Assembly (NCBI RefSeq): GCF_040712315.1
Contig: NC_134021.1
Span: 43,897,501-43,961,500 of the forward strand
Reading direction: 5' to 3'
From: Castanea sativa
Taxonomy: Eukaryota > Streptophyta > Magnoliopsida > Fagales > Fagaceae
Length of the DNA: 64,000 bases
Positions 1-11,403 of this stretch are shown piece after piece; the stretch's first letter is position 1; each line of letters begins with the position of its first letter. The notes beneath the pieces are model-generated. The model had not been told where the DNA came from and searched no databases. It saw only the letters and a program-made list of their open reading frames with translations. The translations under genes were made by a program, and so were the position numbers.

Positions 1-17
1 CATTCAGGAAAAAAAAA

Positions 18-440
18 ATGAAGGTTCTAAATGTGATTCTTATAATCATTGTGGTGCTAGTGCTTTTTCTTACAATCATTACAGCACATGAGGCTAGGAT
101 AATTTCTCATGGAAAAAACCAAAACCAAAACCAAAACATGATGAACAATTACGAGGACAAGCTGATTGGGGCAATACAGCAAGGTCAAGCCCCTCCATAT
201 ATACCCAATCCGAGTTCAATGATGAGACAGAAGGCCCTATTTGTCGCTGATCACACTATTGATGTCTCTTTTAAGCTACGCCGAATGCTGGGCATGGGCC
301 ATGTCACTCCATCTGGTCCTAATCCACCCACCCATCTTCCTCCTAAAACAAGTCATAGCACTGCTCCTCCTTTTCTAGGGTCAATGGAGAAGAGTCCTCC
401 GTCTTCCTCTATGCCCAAGGGGAGTGCCTCCATCCCTTAG
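18..440 (+). CDS. small secreted proline-rich peptide precursor (copy A)
   Basis: Intronless frame of 140 codons. Residues 1-26 form a strongly hydrophobic signal peptide (MKVLNVILIIIVVLVLFL...) ending in AHEAR, so the product should enter the secretory pathway. An Asn-Gln repeat follows at 34-40, then KLIGAIQQGQAPPYIPNP (48-65), DHTIDVSFKLRR (78-89), the core VTPSGPNPPTH (96-106), and a Ser/Pro-rich tail ending MPKGSASIP. The PSGPNP core recalls the C-terminal peptides of IDA/IDL, PIP and CLE precursors, which are cut out and sensed by leucine-rich-repeat receptor kinases. The match is short and it does not fit any one of those families. The start is the only Met before the hydrophobic stretch. 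Only 17 bases of leader lie in the window, so the promoter is outside. It is nearly identical to the gene at 45274-45708, which opens the duplicated 14-kb unit. Secretion is well supported; the hormone role is inferred. Confidence 0.8.
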   Translation: MKVLNVILIIIVVLVLFLTIITAHEARIISHGKNQNQNQNMMNNYEDKLIGAIQQGQAPPYIPNPSSMMRQKALFVADHTIDVSFKLRRMLGMGHVTPSGPNPPTHLPPKTSHSTAPPFLGSMEKSPPSSSMPKGSASIP

Positions 441-1777
441 GTTAAAGCAAATAATTCAAAAATTTAAAAGTGGAGGGTTGGAAAAGCTTAGCTACATTGT
501 TTTTTTTGGCAGTGTTGATTGCACATAGTTTGTATATCACACTTTTCTTTATAACTAAAACTGTGACTTAAATTCACATTTTCAAATTGAAAATTGTGGT
601 TTCAAATCATGATTTCAATTATAAAATAGTGTCTATCTACAGTCTACACACTATGTTTATGTGCAATAATTTTTTTCTTTGTTTATTGAATTTTTAATGT
701 AATTATTCCTTTAGATGTATCATGTATGTTACATTATTAATCATTTTTAATGTGGTTATTCCTTTCATGACAAATGTTGATACTCGTAGGGGCCATAAAC
801 GGTAGTAAATCTCCAAGCGTACAAAATCTCTACGAAAGAGGAAATTACGTGTTTATCAAAAATAAAAATATAAATATAAAGGGAATTACGTGATTAATAA
901 TTCAAGACGATGCTACCAACATATGTGAGGGGAAAAAAGAGAAAAGTAAAAAGAAAAGAAGAAGAAGGCTGCTTTAGATATTTTTTCTGTTTTAATATTA
1001 AAGGGGCTTGGGTTTGGCCTAATACTTCTACGTATTATATATATATATATATATATATATTAACACTTTTTTTTTTTTTTTACATTTATTTTAAAATTGA
1101 CTACAAGTTCGCATGATGTTCCATCCAATATTTTGAAGCATTGAACATAAGCTTTGCTCTTACGTACAAGGGTACCAAGTTTTGTACATTTTCCTACAAA
1201 ACAAATTAACATAGTGCAGGGAGTTTAAGCGTATGATATATAATAGTATTTTTCGTGGTGTTTATGCTTGTAGTTTGAATCTCACTTCTTCCTTTTCAAC
1301 TATTCACTTATGTATAAGCATACTCATTCTTTTTTGAGAAGAGATAATGCACAATCTTAGTCCAGCTATCCTTCTGTTGAAAATGTATTGCAGCCACGAA
1401 CTTGGGGATAGAAGCTGCTTATTATTCTCATTTGAGCAATTATTATGTTTGTTAATTGCTATGAGTGTAGACTTTGACGAGGCTAGTCCTTTAACTAATT
1501 ATTGTATAATTACAACAGAAAAGAGAAGGAAGAGACTAAAATAATTTTGTTTATAAAGTTCTTTCTCTTTATATATAAAATTGAGACCTGGTACTTATAC
1601 AATATCATTTATACAATTTTAAATTTCTTTCTCTCAAGTCCTTTAAATTTTTTTTTTTTTTGTCTCTGTGTAGATTCTGTAGAAATAGAAAGAACTTTTC
1701 ATTCAATTCTTTACTAATAAGGTCTCAACTCTGAAGACCTTTAGTTTACCTAGCTAGTAATGTAAAGAAAATGGATA

Positions 1778-1782
1778 GGATA
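1778..1782. repeat. target-site duplication, left copy (GGATA)
   Basis: GGATA immediately precedes the LTR start TGATGATGC. The same five bases follow the other LTR at 12068-12072. Copy B has a single GGATA at 47074-47078 in the same flanking text, which is the uninterrupted site. Confidence 0.95.
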
Positions 1783-2425
1783 TGATGATGCAAAGAAGAT
1801 CAGTAGGTTGGATGCTTCGGACTTGAAAGGACCACTTGCTCTCTCTGTGACCTGAAGAAGAAAGAAAAGCGAATCAAAGGTGACCGGGGGTGCCGGCCAA
1901 AAACCCTCCGACGGCAAAGTTAGTTTTTCTCTCTATATTTTTGGAGTTCCAACTTTTTTGGAGTAAAATTCACATACCTTTGCCTTGTCTGAATCAGTCT
2001 TTATATAGTGCCTTCATAGACGGTTATCGAAATTGGAAACTCCCCTGGATTCAAGGAGGCTTAAACGTAACTGCCATAACCATTTAGGAGTTACACTTCT
2101 ATTTCACAACGGATACATGACAGTTATGCGTGGGATAAGGGATTGTCACATTATATTCAGAGATTCTCCTAAGTATGATACCCTCGTCCTGGAATTCCTT
2201 AGTCGAGTGTGCCTGTTAATTCCAAGTGTAGCATCCTCGTCCACGAATCTTTATGTGGACGAGTCCTCTCGGGGCAGGCTGTGCGCATCCCATGGACGAG
2301 GGATGTAGCTTCGCTATCACCCTCAGGACGGCCTTGTCCGTTACCCTCGTCCTGAGGATAACTCCTGGACGGCTGCCGAGGAGATGACCGTCCAGGGACG
2401 ATCTGAGCGTTTTCATCCCACATCA
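1783..2425 (-). repeat. 3' LTR of the Ty3/gypsy element
   Basis: Starts TGATGATGC and ends CCCACATCA in plus-strand text, and matches 11425-12067 over its whole 643-bp length. A TATA-like TATATAA reads on the minus strand at 2001-2007, the expected promoter position. The minus-strand sequence just inside this LTR (2426-2438) holds a short purine run, GAGGGG, a weak polypurine-tract candidate. Confidence 0.93.
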
Positions 2426-2589
2426 GTTGCCCCTCGTCCAGGAGTTATGCAATGTAACAACAGATTTTAAAACGCACTACGTGTCGCACATCCATAGGGG
2501 GTTAGTCAACTGGTTTACTCCTCCGAGGCATGCGCCACGTGTCGCCTTCTAATTGGGTCCGTCGTTGCGGTTACCAAGACTTTTCTGCC

Positions 2590-2597
2590 TATAAATA
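2590..2597 (+). promoter_or_regulatory. TATA box of the antisense retrotransposon gene
   Basis: TATAAATA lies about 170 bp upstream of the antisense gene's ATG (2767), outside the LTR and on the strand opposite gag-pol. A pyrimidine-rich leader follows. It suggests that the antisense gene has its own promoter. Confidence 0.55.
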
Positions 2598-2766
2598 GTG
2601 GTTTCTCTCTCATGCCCCTTTCACTTTTTCAAATTTTCTGCTTTGACACTCTCGTCCGTCGCTTCGTCTAAGAATATCCTCAGCGTCCTTAGTGTCCCTC
2701 GTCTAGAGCCAGGTAATCTTTCTACACTTATTCTAGCTTTCCTTTTTAAGTGTTAGGACGTTTTCG

Positions 2767-4987
2767 ATGGCCTCCTGCTCGTCTAGCGACAGTGTGGTCA
2801 GGGCCATAGACGAGTATCACGACGACTCTAGTTATGACACCTCTAGTAATGTCAGTAGTAGTAGTGGTTACACAACCGAAGAATACACATCTGGTGTTCC
2901 TGGAATCCCTGTAGAAGCCTTTCAAGAGAGTATTAGGATGAGGACAGCCTTTGGGGCTGACACCTCGACGAGCTCCCCGCCGTCCTCCCCTTTGGACGAA
3001 CAGGAAACCGTATATAGTTATGCTCTAGAGGTTCCTTCTAGGACGGACGAGAGAATGTTAGATGTCCTTAGGACTTGGTTTCAGATTCCTGATGATCTAA
3101 ACCCTAGGTTAGCTGTCCGAGGTGAATGGTGTTGCTAGCCTTGTTTTGGAATAGGTATTTATGAAGCTTATTTGTTAGGGGGGCTTAGACTTCCTTTGAA
3201 TGCCTTTGCTAGGGAATTACTCACTAGGCTGGGCTTGGGAGTGTGTCAGCTTAACCCCAACGCATGGAGACTAATTGTCTCCATGCAAGTCTTATGGATG
3301 GAGGTGTTTGACGGGGACCGTCCTATCACCGTGGACGAGTTCTTGTACTGCTATAAACCCTCCGAGATAAATCAATCTCGAGGCTTCCATCAGTTCACAG
3401 CCAGGGGCAATGACTGTAGACTGATTAAGTCTTTGCCCTCGTCTGACAGAAACTGGAAGACGGAATTTTTCTTCGTCTCTGGTTTTTGGGCGAGGCATCC
3501 CGTTGAGATTGGTAGAGACTCGTTTGCTCCTTATACTGGAGACATAGGGAACCTTCGTCCAGAAGGTATGTTATGCTCTTCTTTTTTACTTCTTTTTTAT
3601 TATACTTTCTATTTGGACGATGGTCTAACCTTAACTTCCTTCTTGCCTTTCCAGCCGTTGGACGACCTTCTTTGAGCAAGCTCCACCGCGACCGCATCCA
3701 CAGGGCCCGTCTACATTCTGAATGAGACTTTCACTCGTTAATGACCCTTAAGCGTCTACACAAGTGGGGACTCAGCCCTGAACCGTCCGTCGAAGCTTTA
3801 GCACACGAGCTAACTACCCGTAGACGTGAGTGCTCCTCTCAAGATATGCATTTTTCATTTTTGTTTTATTATTATTATCTATTATTATTTATTATTTTTT
3901 ATTTATTATTTATTTATTTATTATTATTATTTTTTTTTTTAGGGATGGCAACCATGAAGGGAAACAAGGGGAAGGAAGTGGTCGACGAGGTAGCTAGACC
4001 TGAACCTCAGACCCAGCCTTGTCCTGCTTCAGGAGAAAAAAGGAAAAGCTTGTCCAAGCATGTGGACTTGGCTAGCTTGCCAAGTCGTCGGGGGAAGAAG
4101 GCTAAGTCTGGGCCGTCCAGGGCTGAAACTGCTAGGCCTGAACTTCCTCCCTAGCCGCCCGTCCTGGTCGTTGACGTAAACTCGTCCACGCCCCTTAGTG
4201 TCACTCCGTCCAAGTCCCCTGCTCCTGACTCGTCCCAGCCTCCTCAAAGGATTTCTACTAATTTATTGGAGAACGAGGATCTGGCTTGGGAACGATTCCA
4301 AGAGGCTGTGAAGGGCGAAGATGTAGCTGCGTGCTATGACATGTCCTTGAAGGAGTTCGAGCACTCCGGCGACCACGATCTCTTTAAGGTGACCATTTTC
4401 GCCTCGTCTTGGCTTATCCATATTTGCCCAATGCTATTTCTATCTTCTGAACTTTTTACTCTTCCATGTAGGCAATGTCAAAGTTCATAGCTGCGTCCAA
4501 GCAGGCCACAGAGATGGACAGGACAAGGATCCTTCTAGAGAAGAGAATAGAAGAGATCAAGAACGACTGCAGGACGTAGGCGGAGGTGGCGAACAAGGCC
4601 AAGGACGAGGCTAAGGAGCTGAAGGCTTTGGTGGGGGAGCTGAAGTCCAACGCTACTAAGAAGGACGACCGTCTTGAACTTCTTCAAAGGGAGAATGACG
4701 AGCTGAGTCTACTTCTTAAGAAAGCTAAAGACGAGGCAGTGGAGGAATTCAAAGCGTCCAAAGAGTTCACTGACCTGATGGATACGAACTACGCAGCAGG
4801 GTTTGAGGATTTTAGGATGGACGCTATGGACAACTTTCCTGAAGTTGACTTTAGCACCATTAAACTCAACCTTGCTGCTGCTACAAGTTCTCTCGTCCAT
4901 ACAGACTCAGACGATGTCAACATCGAGAACGACGCTTCTACCAAACCGGCTCAGGACGACCCCAACACTGATGCCCCTTCCTCTTGA
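2767..4987 (+). pseudogene. antisense gene of Tat element (putative gypsy-type transposon domain), four exons, decayed
   Basis: Reads opposite to gag-pol. Exons inferred from splice sites and reading frame are 2767-3565, 3655-3825, 3943-4388 and 4472-4987 (GT...AG each; about 643 codons in total). Exon 1 has an acidic Ser-rich start, then GLRLPLNAFARELLTRLGLG and LNPNAWRLIVSMQVL, which I recognise as the plant 'putative gypsy type transposon' domain (Pfam Transposase_28). Exon 3 is basic and Pro-rich (RRGKKAKSGPSR), possibly a nuclear localisation signal. Exon 4 is a long Lys/Glu coiled coil. The frame holds four internal stops: TAG at 3136, TGA at 3723, TAG at 4152 and TAG at 4577. The biochemical function of this family is not established. 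Exon borders are inferred. Confidence 0.75.
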
Positions 4988-6104
4988 AGAAAATGTTTCT
5001 TTTCAACCAATTGTTATTGTTGTTTAGCTTTCTTTTCTTTCTTTTTTATTTAAAATGTATTTAAGAATTTGAAATGTATTCAAGTACAATTACCTCGTCT
5101 AGAGTATTATGGATGAGTTCATAAACAATGCCTTTTAATGCTTATTTTATAAGGGTTTTTGGACGGTTGCCGTCTACCCTTTTTAGGCCATAGAATATCT
5201 TTTTTATTGGTTATCTATTGTATGGACGAGCTTTTATGTCATCACTTATGCAATTGTCTTTCAAACAATGCTCTAACTGTTGAATGATCGTCTACACGAT
5301 CTTTTTATGGATGACCCATTTAGGACGATGACGATGAGTGCATTACTTCTGCTTGTCCTTTAGGCCATTATTACTCGCCTTCTCGCAAGAAGTTCATGAT
5401 GTTTATGTTTTCTCGTCTTGACGAGTGCTCGTCTTTGGAATGTTATACCTTAATGCTTATTTTTCTTTCTTAGACGAGTGGGCCTTGGCCTTTTTTCCTT
5501 TTGCTTTATACTCATTTGAAGGAAAATCTTAGACGAGTATTCCTAGGCTTCTTTCTCTTGCCTTATCCTTTCTAAAGGAAAGTTTTGGACGAGAAAACCT
5601 TGGCTTCTTCCTCTTTGCTTTATCCTTTTTAAAGGAAAGCTTTGAACGAGAAGGTCTTAGCTTCTTTCTTTGTTTTATCATTTTTAAAGGAAAGCTTTGG
5701 ACGAGCAGGCCTTGGCTTCTTTCTCTTTGCTTTATCCTTTTTAAAGGAAAGCTTTGCATGAGTGTTTCTGCGTCTGAAGTTTTCAATTCGTCTTAGGCTT
5801 TTACCCCTTCTGTGGGTATTATGGAAACTAAATCTATGCATCAAATACATAAGAAATCCAAACCATATTTTTACATGAACATTGTTCACAAACGCGGCAC
5901 ATGCTTATAAGCTAGTGCCTTATTGAGATACTTAAGTACATAGCCTCGTCTTTCATAAGCTGGTTTGTAAGTAGTGCAAAAGTTTAAGAACTAGTGCACT
6001 TTTATTCATAACACACCATAATAGTAGTAAAAGCAAAAGTAAGTATAAGCAAACACGCAAATCATAGCTATAATTTTGCCACTGACTTTCCTCGTCCCTA
6101 CTCA
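4988..6104. other. non-coding spacer of the retrotransposon
   Basis: Lies between the tail-to-tail ends of the antisense gene and pol. It has no coding frame I trust, many scattered CGTC/GACG words, and a minisatellite at about 5515-5765. Confidence 0.7.
5515..5765. repeat. tandem minisatellite, about 57 bp x 4-5
   Basis: The words AAAGGAAAG and GGACGAG recur with spacing 57, 55 and 57 bp (AAAGG at 5574, 5631, 5686, 5743), with a degenerate first unit near 5517. Each unit reads roughly: acgag, ctt-ggcttcttt, ctttgctttatcc, tttttaaaggaaag. Short frames across it are repeat artefacts. Confidence 0.85.
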
Positions 6105-9100
6105 TCACTGATAGTACCTTCTCAAGTGTTCCACGTTCCAGGGATGCTCTAACTTCCGCCTGTCCAGGGCTTCCAGGTAGTAGGACCCCTGCCTCTTGCA
6201 GTTGATTACCCTGTAGGGTCCTTCCCAATTGGGTCCCAGTTTTCCATGAACTGGGTTCCTGGTCGCCAAGGAGACCCTTTTGAGGACAAGGTCCCCCACA
6301 CCGAACCGTCTAGGCTTTACCATGGCATCATGCTGTCTGGCCATGAGATTTTTGTACCTCGCCGTCCTTTGCTCTGCATCCATTCTTACCTCGTCAATAA
6401 GATCGAGGTCAAAGCGAAGTTGTTCCCCATTGTCTTTCTCCTGGTACTCCCTCACTCGGTGACTTGCCATATGGACCTCCGCTGGTATGATAGATTCACT
6501 CCCATAGGCTAGTTTAAAAAGGGGTCTCTCCTGTCGGAGTTCGTGCAGTCGTCCTATAGGCCCAAAGAACACCTGGTAGCTCGTCTGGCCATATCCCTTT
6601 TGCCCCCTCGAGCCGAGTCTTGATGATTTTTAGCAGGGATCGGTTTGCTACTTCTGCTTGTCCATTTGCTTGTGGGTGAGAAGGTGAGGAATAGTGATTC
6701 TTGATCCCGAAATGATTGTAAAAGTCCCTGAAGGGTGCGTTGTCAAATTGACGTCCGTTGTTAGATACTAATACTCTGGGTACTCCGAACCTACATAGGA
6801 TATTCTTCCATACAAAATTTTTCACATTCTGCTGAGTGATTGCTGCAAGTGGCTCGGCTTCTACCCACTTGGTAAAGTAATCTATTCCTACCACCAAAAA
6901 CTTCATCTGTCGGATTCCCATGGGGAAGGGGCCTAGGATGTCCAGTCCCCACTGTGCGAAGGGCCATGGGGCCATCATTGGGGTCTGGTATTCTGACGGC
7001 TGTCTAGGTACATTGCTGTAGCGCTGGCATTGGTCACATACCTTGACATAAGCTTTAGCATCTGCCTGCATTGTAGGCCAATAGTAGCCGGCACGGACGA
7101 TTTTATGGACTAGCGACCTTGCTCCTGAATGATTTCCACACGATCCTTCGTGAACTTCACTTAGAACATAGTTTGACTCGTCAGGAGCCAAGCATCTTAA
7201 GTAGGGTTGGGAAAAACCTCGCTTGTACAACACTTCATTTATGAGGACATACATGGCCGACCTGACCCTTAACTTTCTCGCTTCATCCTTGTCTTCTGGA
7301 AGCCTTCCATCTTTGAGGTAAATCATTATCGGACTCATCCAATTTTCTCCTCCTCCTATCTGCTGTATGTCTGGGATGTCTATGCTCGGCATATATTGGA
7401 TGTTGTCGAACTCGTCTATGACCCCTGCCGAAGCGGCTTTCGCCAAGGCGTCTGCTTCCACATTCTCCTCCTTAGGAAGTTGAATAAAACTTATTGCTGA
7501 AAATTTTCGTGCAAGGCGCTTCACTTTGTTGAGATATTTCTTCATTCGATCTTCCTTAACATCACACATCCCATTCACTTGGTTAATGACCAGTTGAGAG
7601 TCTCCTCTGATTGTTAACGACTCTGCCCCCAAGGACTTGGCTAATTCCAATCCCTTGAGTAGAGCCTCGTACTCAGCCTCGTTGTTGGTAGTTTGATACT
7701 GCAGACGGGCCGCGTACTCCAGCCTGTCACCCTCAGGGGACTTCAGTACAATTCCAATCCCTCCTGCATACAGTGTGGATGATCCGTTTACGTTAACCAC
7801 CCACATTTCATTTCCTTCGTCCTTGTTCAGGTCGTCCTGGCTGGGGGTGAATTCTGCGATGAAATCTACCAACGCCTGCCCCTTTATCGTACTCCTGGGG
7901 AGGTATCTGACATCAAATTCGCTGAGCTCAACGGCCCACTGCACTAGCCGTCTAGCAGCTTCCAACTTGCTCATCGCCTTTTTTATGGGGTAGTTTGTTA
8001 GGACGTTGATGACGTGTGCCTGAAAATAGTGTCTCAGCTTCCTGGAAGCTGTGATTAATGCGAAGGCTAGTTTCTCCATCATCGGGTATCGTCCTTCTGC
8101 CCCTCTCATCGCGTGGCTTGTGTAATAGACCGGTTTCTGGATTCTCCCCTCTTCTCTGACTAACGCTGGGCTTACTGCGTGTGGGGACACTGCCAAGTAC
8201 AAGTACAACTTTTCCCTAGGTACAGACGGACTCAACAATGGCGCCGTCATGAGATACGTCTTCAAGTCTTTGAAGGCCTGTTGGCACTCATCCGTCCATT
8301 CAAAAGCCTTCCTAAGGACTTTAAAAAATGGTAAACATTTGTCAGTAACTTTCGATACAAACCTGTTGAGGGCGGCGACTCGTCCAGTAAGAGACTGGAC
8401 TTCCTTGATATTTTTTGGTGGCTCCATGTTCAGTATTGCCTGGATTTTATCTGGATTCGCCTCAATTCCCGTGTGCGACACCATAAACCCCAAGAATTTC
8501 CCAGATGAAACCCCGAAAGCACACTTGCTCGGATTTAATTTCATGTTGTACCGTCGCAACGTATCAAAAGTCTCTTGAAGGTCGTCCAGATGTTTATCCT
8601 CGTCCTGGCTCTTCACCAGCATGTCGTCCACATAAACCTCTACATTTCGCCCGATTTGAGGACGGAATATATGGTTAACCAGCCTTTGGTAAGTCGCCCC
8701 TGCATTCTTTAAACCGAAGGGCATTACCTTGTAGCAATACAACCCTTGGCTCGTGACGAATGAGGTCTTCTCCTGATCCGTTTCATCCATCTGTATCTGG
8801 TTATAACCCGAGAAAGCGTCCATGAAGCTAAGTATCCTGTGACCTGCCGTTGAGTCCACTAACTGGTCAATGCGTGGCAATGGGTAGCTATCCTTGGCGC
8901 AAGCTTTGTTTAGATCAGTGAAGTCCACGCACATTCGCCACTTGCCATTAGCTTTCTTGACCATGACCACGTTCGCCAACCAATCCGGGTAATGAACTTC
9001 TCGAATAAACTTCGCAGCGACCAACTTCTGCACCTCTTCTTTAATGGCATTGTCTCGCTCGGGAGTGAAAACTCTTTTCTTTTGACGCACTGGTTTCGAA

Positions 9101-9924
9101 TAAGGACACACGTTCAGGCTATGGGTAATGACGCTCGGATCAATGCCGGGCATGTCCTTATGACTCCATGCAAAGACATCAAGGCTTTTCTTCAGAAACC
9201 GAATCAAAGCGTGCTTTGCCCCCTCTTCCATGCTCGCCCCAACTCTAGTAGACTTCTCGGGCTGGTTATCGTCCAAAGGGACGTCCTCTAATGCTTCAGT
9301 GGGCTCGGCCATGGCCCTTCTTCCATCTATACTCATCGCCTGCATGTGCTCGTCCATGGCCAGCATAGCTAAGTAGCATTCTCTGGCGGCCAGCTGATCT
9401 CCTTGTACCTGGCCTACTCCGTGCTCGGTTGGGAATTTGATGGACAGATGGTAGGTAGAGGTTACCGCTTTCCAGCTATTCAAAGTTGGCCTTCCAATAA
9501 TTTCATTATATGACGATGCACAATCAACAACAAGGAAATTTACCTCCTTGGTTATCTGCTGCGGATACGTTCCAACGACCACTGGTAACGTGATGGTGCC
9601 CACAGGTTGCAACTTCATTCCTTCGAATCCTACCAACGGCGAGTTCACTGGTCGAAGCTGATCTCGTCCTAGCCTCATTTGTTGGAATGCGGGGTAGTAG
9701 AGAATGTCTGCAGAGCTGCCATTGTCTATCAATACCCTCCTGGTCATGTAGTCAGAGATGAGTAGGGTGATGACTATCGCGTCATCGTGTGGGTGGTGAA
9801 GTCGTCCTGCCTCCTCGTCCGTGAACGTAACAGCCTGTTGGTCTACTTCCCTCGTCCTAGGAGGTCGTCCAGACAGTTGGATGTTTTGCACCACCTTCAG
9901 GTATGTCTTCCTTGACTTGGACAA
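6105..9924 (-). pseudogene. pol of Tat Ty3/gypsy element: protease, RT, RNase H x2, integrase (decayed)
   Basis: A frame of 1136 codons runs from 9924 to 6514. Protease has IDNGSSADI (66-74). Reverse transcriptase spans about 300-480, with SFMDAFSGY and YVDDML (431-436). A first, degenerate RNase H lies at about 570-680, and a second at 707-832, characteristic of Tat. Integrase has the HHCC finger (H925, H932, C963, C966) and core residues D995 and E1091. The second catalytic Asp of integrase is Asn (N1055, in VSNNGRQF). The first catalytic Asp of the second RNase H is also Asn (N713, VNGSS). A one-base frameshift in a T run (A run on plus, 6516-6520) moves the last 155 codons (6572-6105, ending HLRRYYQ) into another frame. 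A TAG at 9925-9927 separates this frame from gag. Confidence 0.95.
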
Positions 9925-11334
9925 CTACACCGTCGAGTTTCCTCCTACAATTACCCTTATCTCTCCTAGTGGGGGGCATGATGATTCTTCCACCTTGGCC
10001 TTCATTTTCTCATCTCTCTGGTCTCGTCCAAGGAAGTTCCTCAATTTTCCCTGTCTAATGAGATTTTCTATCTGCTGCTTTAAGTCAAAGCACTCGTCCG
10101 TATCATGCCCATGGTCCCTGTGAAAACAGCAGTACTTGCTCCTATTACGCTTGTTGGGGTCTCCCTTCATTTTGTCCGGCCACTTCAAGAACGGATCATC
10201 CTTGATCTGCATAAGAACCTGCTCTAGTGGCACAGTCAGGGGCGTGTATTGCTAATTCCTCGCGGAGGAACTGGGCTTCTTACCATCCTTATCTTTCCTC
10301 TCGTCTACCCGAGCTTTCTTTGGACGAGGTCCTTGATCCGAATAACGATGGTGACCCGCTTCCGAACGTTTTGCCCTTTTTTCTTTTCTTGGCTATGATA
10401 GCATCCTCAGCGTTCATAAAATTCTGGGCCGAATGGACGAGATCGGCCATGGTCTGTGGTTCCTGCTCGTAGAGCTTATGAATGAACAAGTTAGAATTGA
10501 CCCCATTGTGAAAAGCGGCCAGTAATAACTTGTCGTCCATCTCGTCCACCGTCAGGGCCTCCTTATTAAACCGGGTGATAAAGGATCGCAAACTCTCATT
10601 TTCCCCTTGCTCTATGGTCAGTAGGCTGGAGGAGGAACACTTGTGACGCTGTCCTCCAATGAAATTGTTGACAAACAACTTACTCAACTCTTCAAAGGAT
10701 CCCATCGAGTTTGGGGGTATTTTACCGAACCACACTCGCGCCGGTCCCTTAAGTGTGGTGGGAAAAGCTCTGCACATAATCTCGTCCGGGACTCCTTGTA
10801 GGTGCATGGTCGTCTTGAAAGTTGCAATATGATCGCAAGGGTCGCGATTTCCATCATACGAGTCCAAAGAAGGCATTTTGAACTTCGGAGGTAGGGGTGA
10901 TTGCTGATGGAAGCCGTGAAGGGGGAGTCCGTTCGGTGAACCATGTCATCAACTGGGTTTGCTTGCCTCATGTTTTCCCTCATTTCATCCATGGCTTTTC
11001 TCATCTAGTCCATCTCTTTTTCCAAGTATGGCACCCTTCTTGAAGCGGTACCCCTTGTTTGATCTTCGAACTCGATATTTTCTCCTCCACCTTCCTAACT
11101 CAGTGCCCGTCTATCCGCATGCCTATCTTGGCGCTGCCTCCTGAGGTTGATCTCCCTATTCAACTCCTGGCTTTGACGTGTCAGTTCCGCCATAGCGGCG
11201 GCCATGGATTGTATATGTTGAATGGAGGGTGGTTGCACGACAGGCGCTGACCTGCGATCGCGAAGGGGGTTGCTAGAAGCATCCCTACTCTCTTGGTGGC
11301 CGGGGCTTGTAGCCCTTGATCTTGTTCGAACCAT
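9925..11334 (-). pseudogene. gag of Tat Ty3/gypsy element (decayed)
   Basis: It begins with a basic region (MVRTRSRATSPGHQE, 11334) and a Gln/Arg-rich coil. The Retrotrans_gag domain follows (10876-10289: FPTTLKGPARVWFGKIPP, SLLTIEQGENESLRSFITRF), then a Cys/His knuckle-like stretch (YCCFHRDHGHDTDECFDLK, about 10145-10085). Three in-frame TAG stops lie at 11095-11097, 11005-11007 and 10252-10254. Two small indels move the reading frame, one just before 10876 and one near 10385 beside an A-rich run. The last part (10233-9925) is back in the frame of the start and abuts the TAG before pol. The domain order leaves no doubt about identity; the gene cannot make an intact protein as it stands. Confidence 0.9.
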
Positions 11335-11403
11335 TCAGCCTTTTGTCTAGGAAAGGCTAATCGTTGAAAACTAAATAAATAACCGAACGAAAAGAACACT
11401 GTT

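Larger units (their letters stand above)
1..1782. repeat. segmental duplication, copy A, left part
   Basis: This stretch aligns base for base, with small indels, to 45257-47078: the peptide gene, its 3' flank and the text up to the GGATA target site. In copy A the homology is interrupted by the retrotransposon and resumes at 12068. The 441-1777 interval after the gene holds no gene I can support. It contains a (TA)n tract near 1037-1060 and T-rich runs, and the short frames in it do not stay open in copy B. Confidence 0.85.

Noticed and set aside
2199..2423. Short frames inside both LTRs (also 11858-12095 and 1890-2308)
   Set aside because: Non-coding LTR sequence; they appear in both LTRs only because the LTRs are repeats.
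5529..5889. Lys/Phe-rich minus-strand frames
   Set aside because: They run across the 57-bp minisatellite and carry its period, with no homology.
6246..9291. Plus-strand frames opposite pol (for example 8249-8578 and 8992-9291)
   Set aside because: Shadows of the well-supported minus-strand pol gene.
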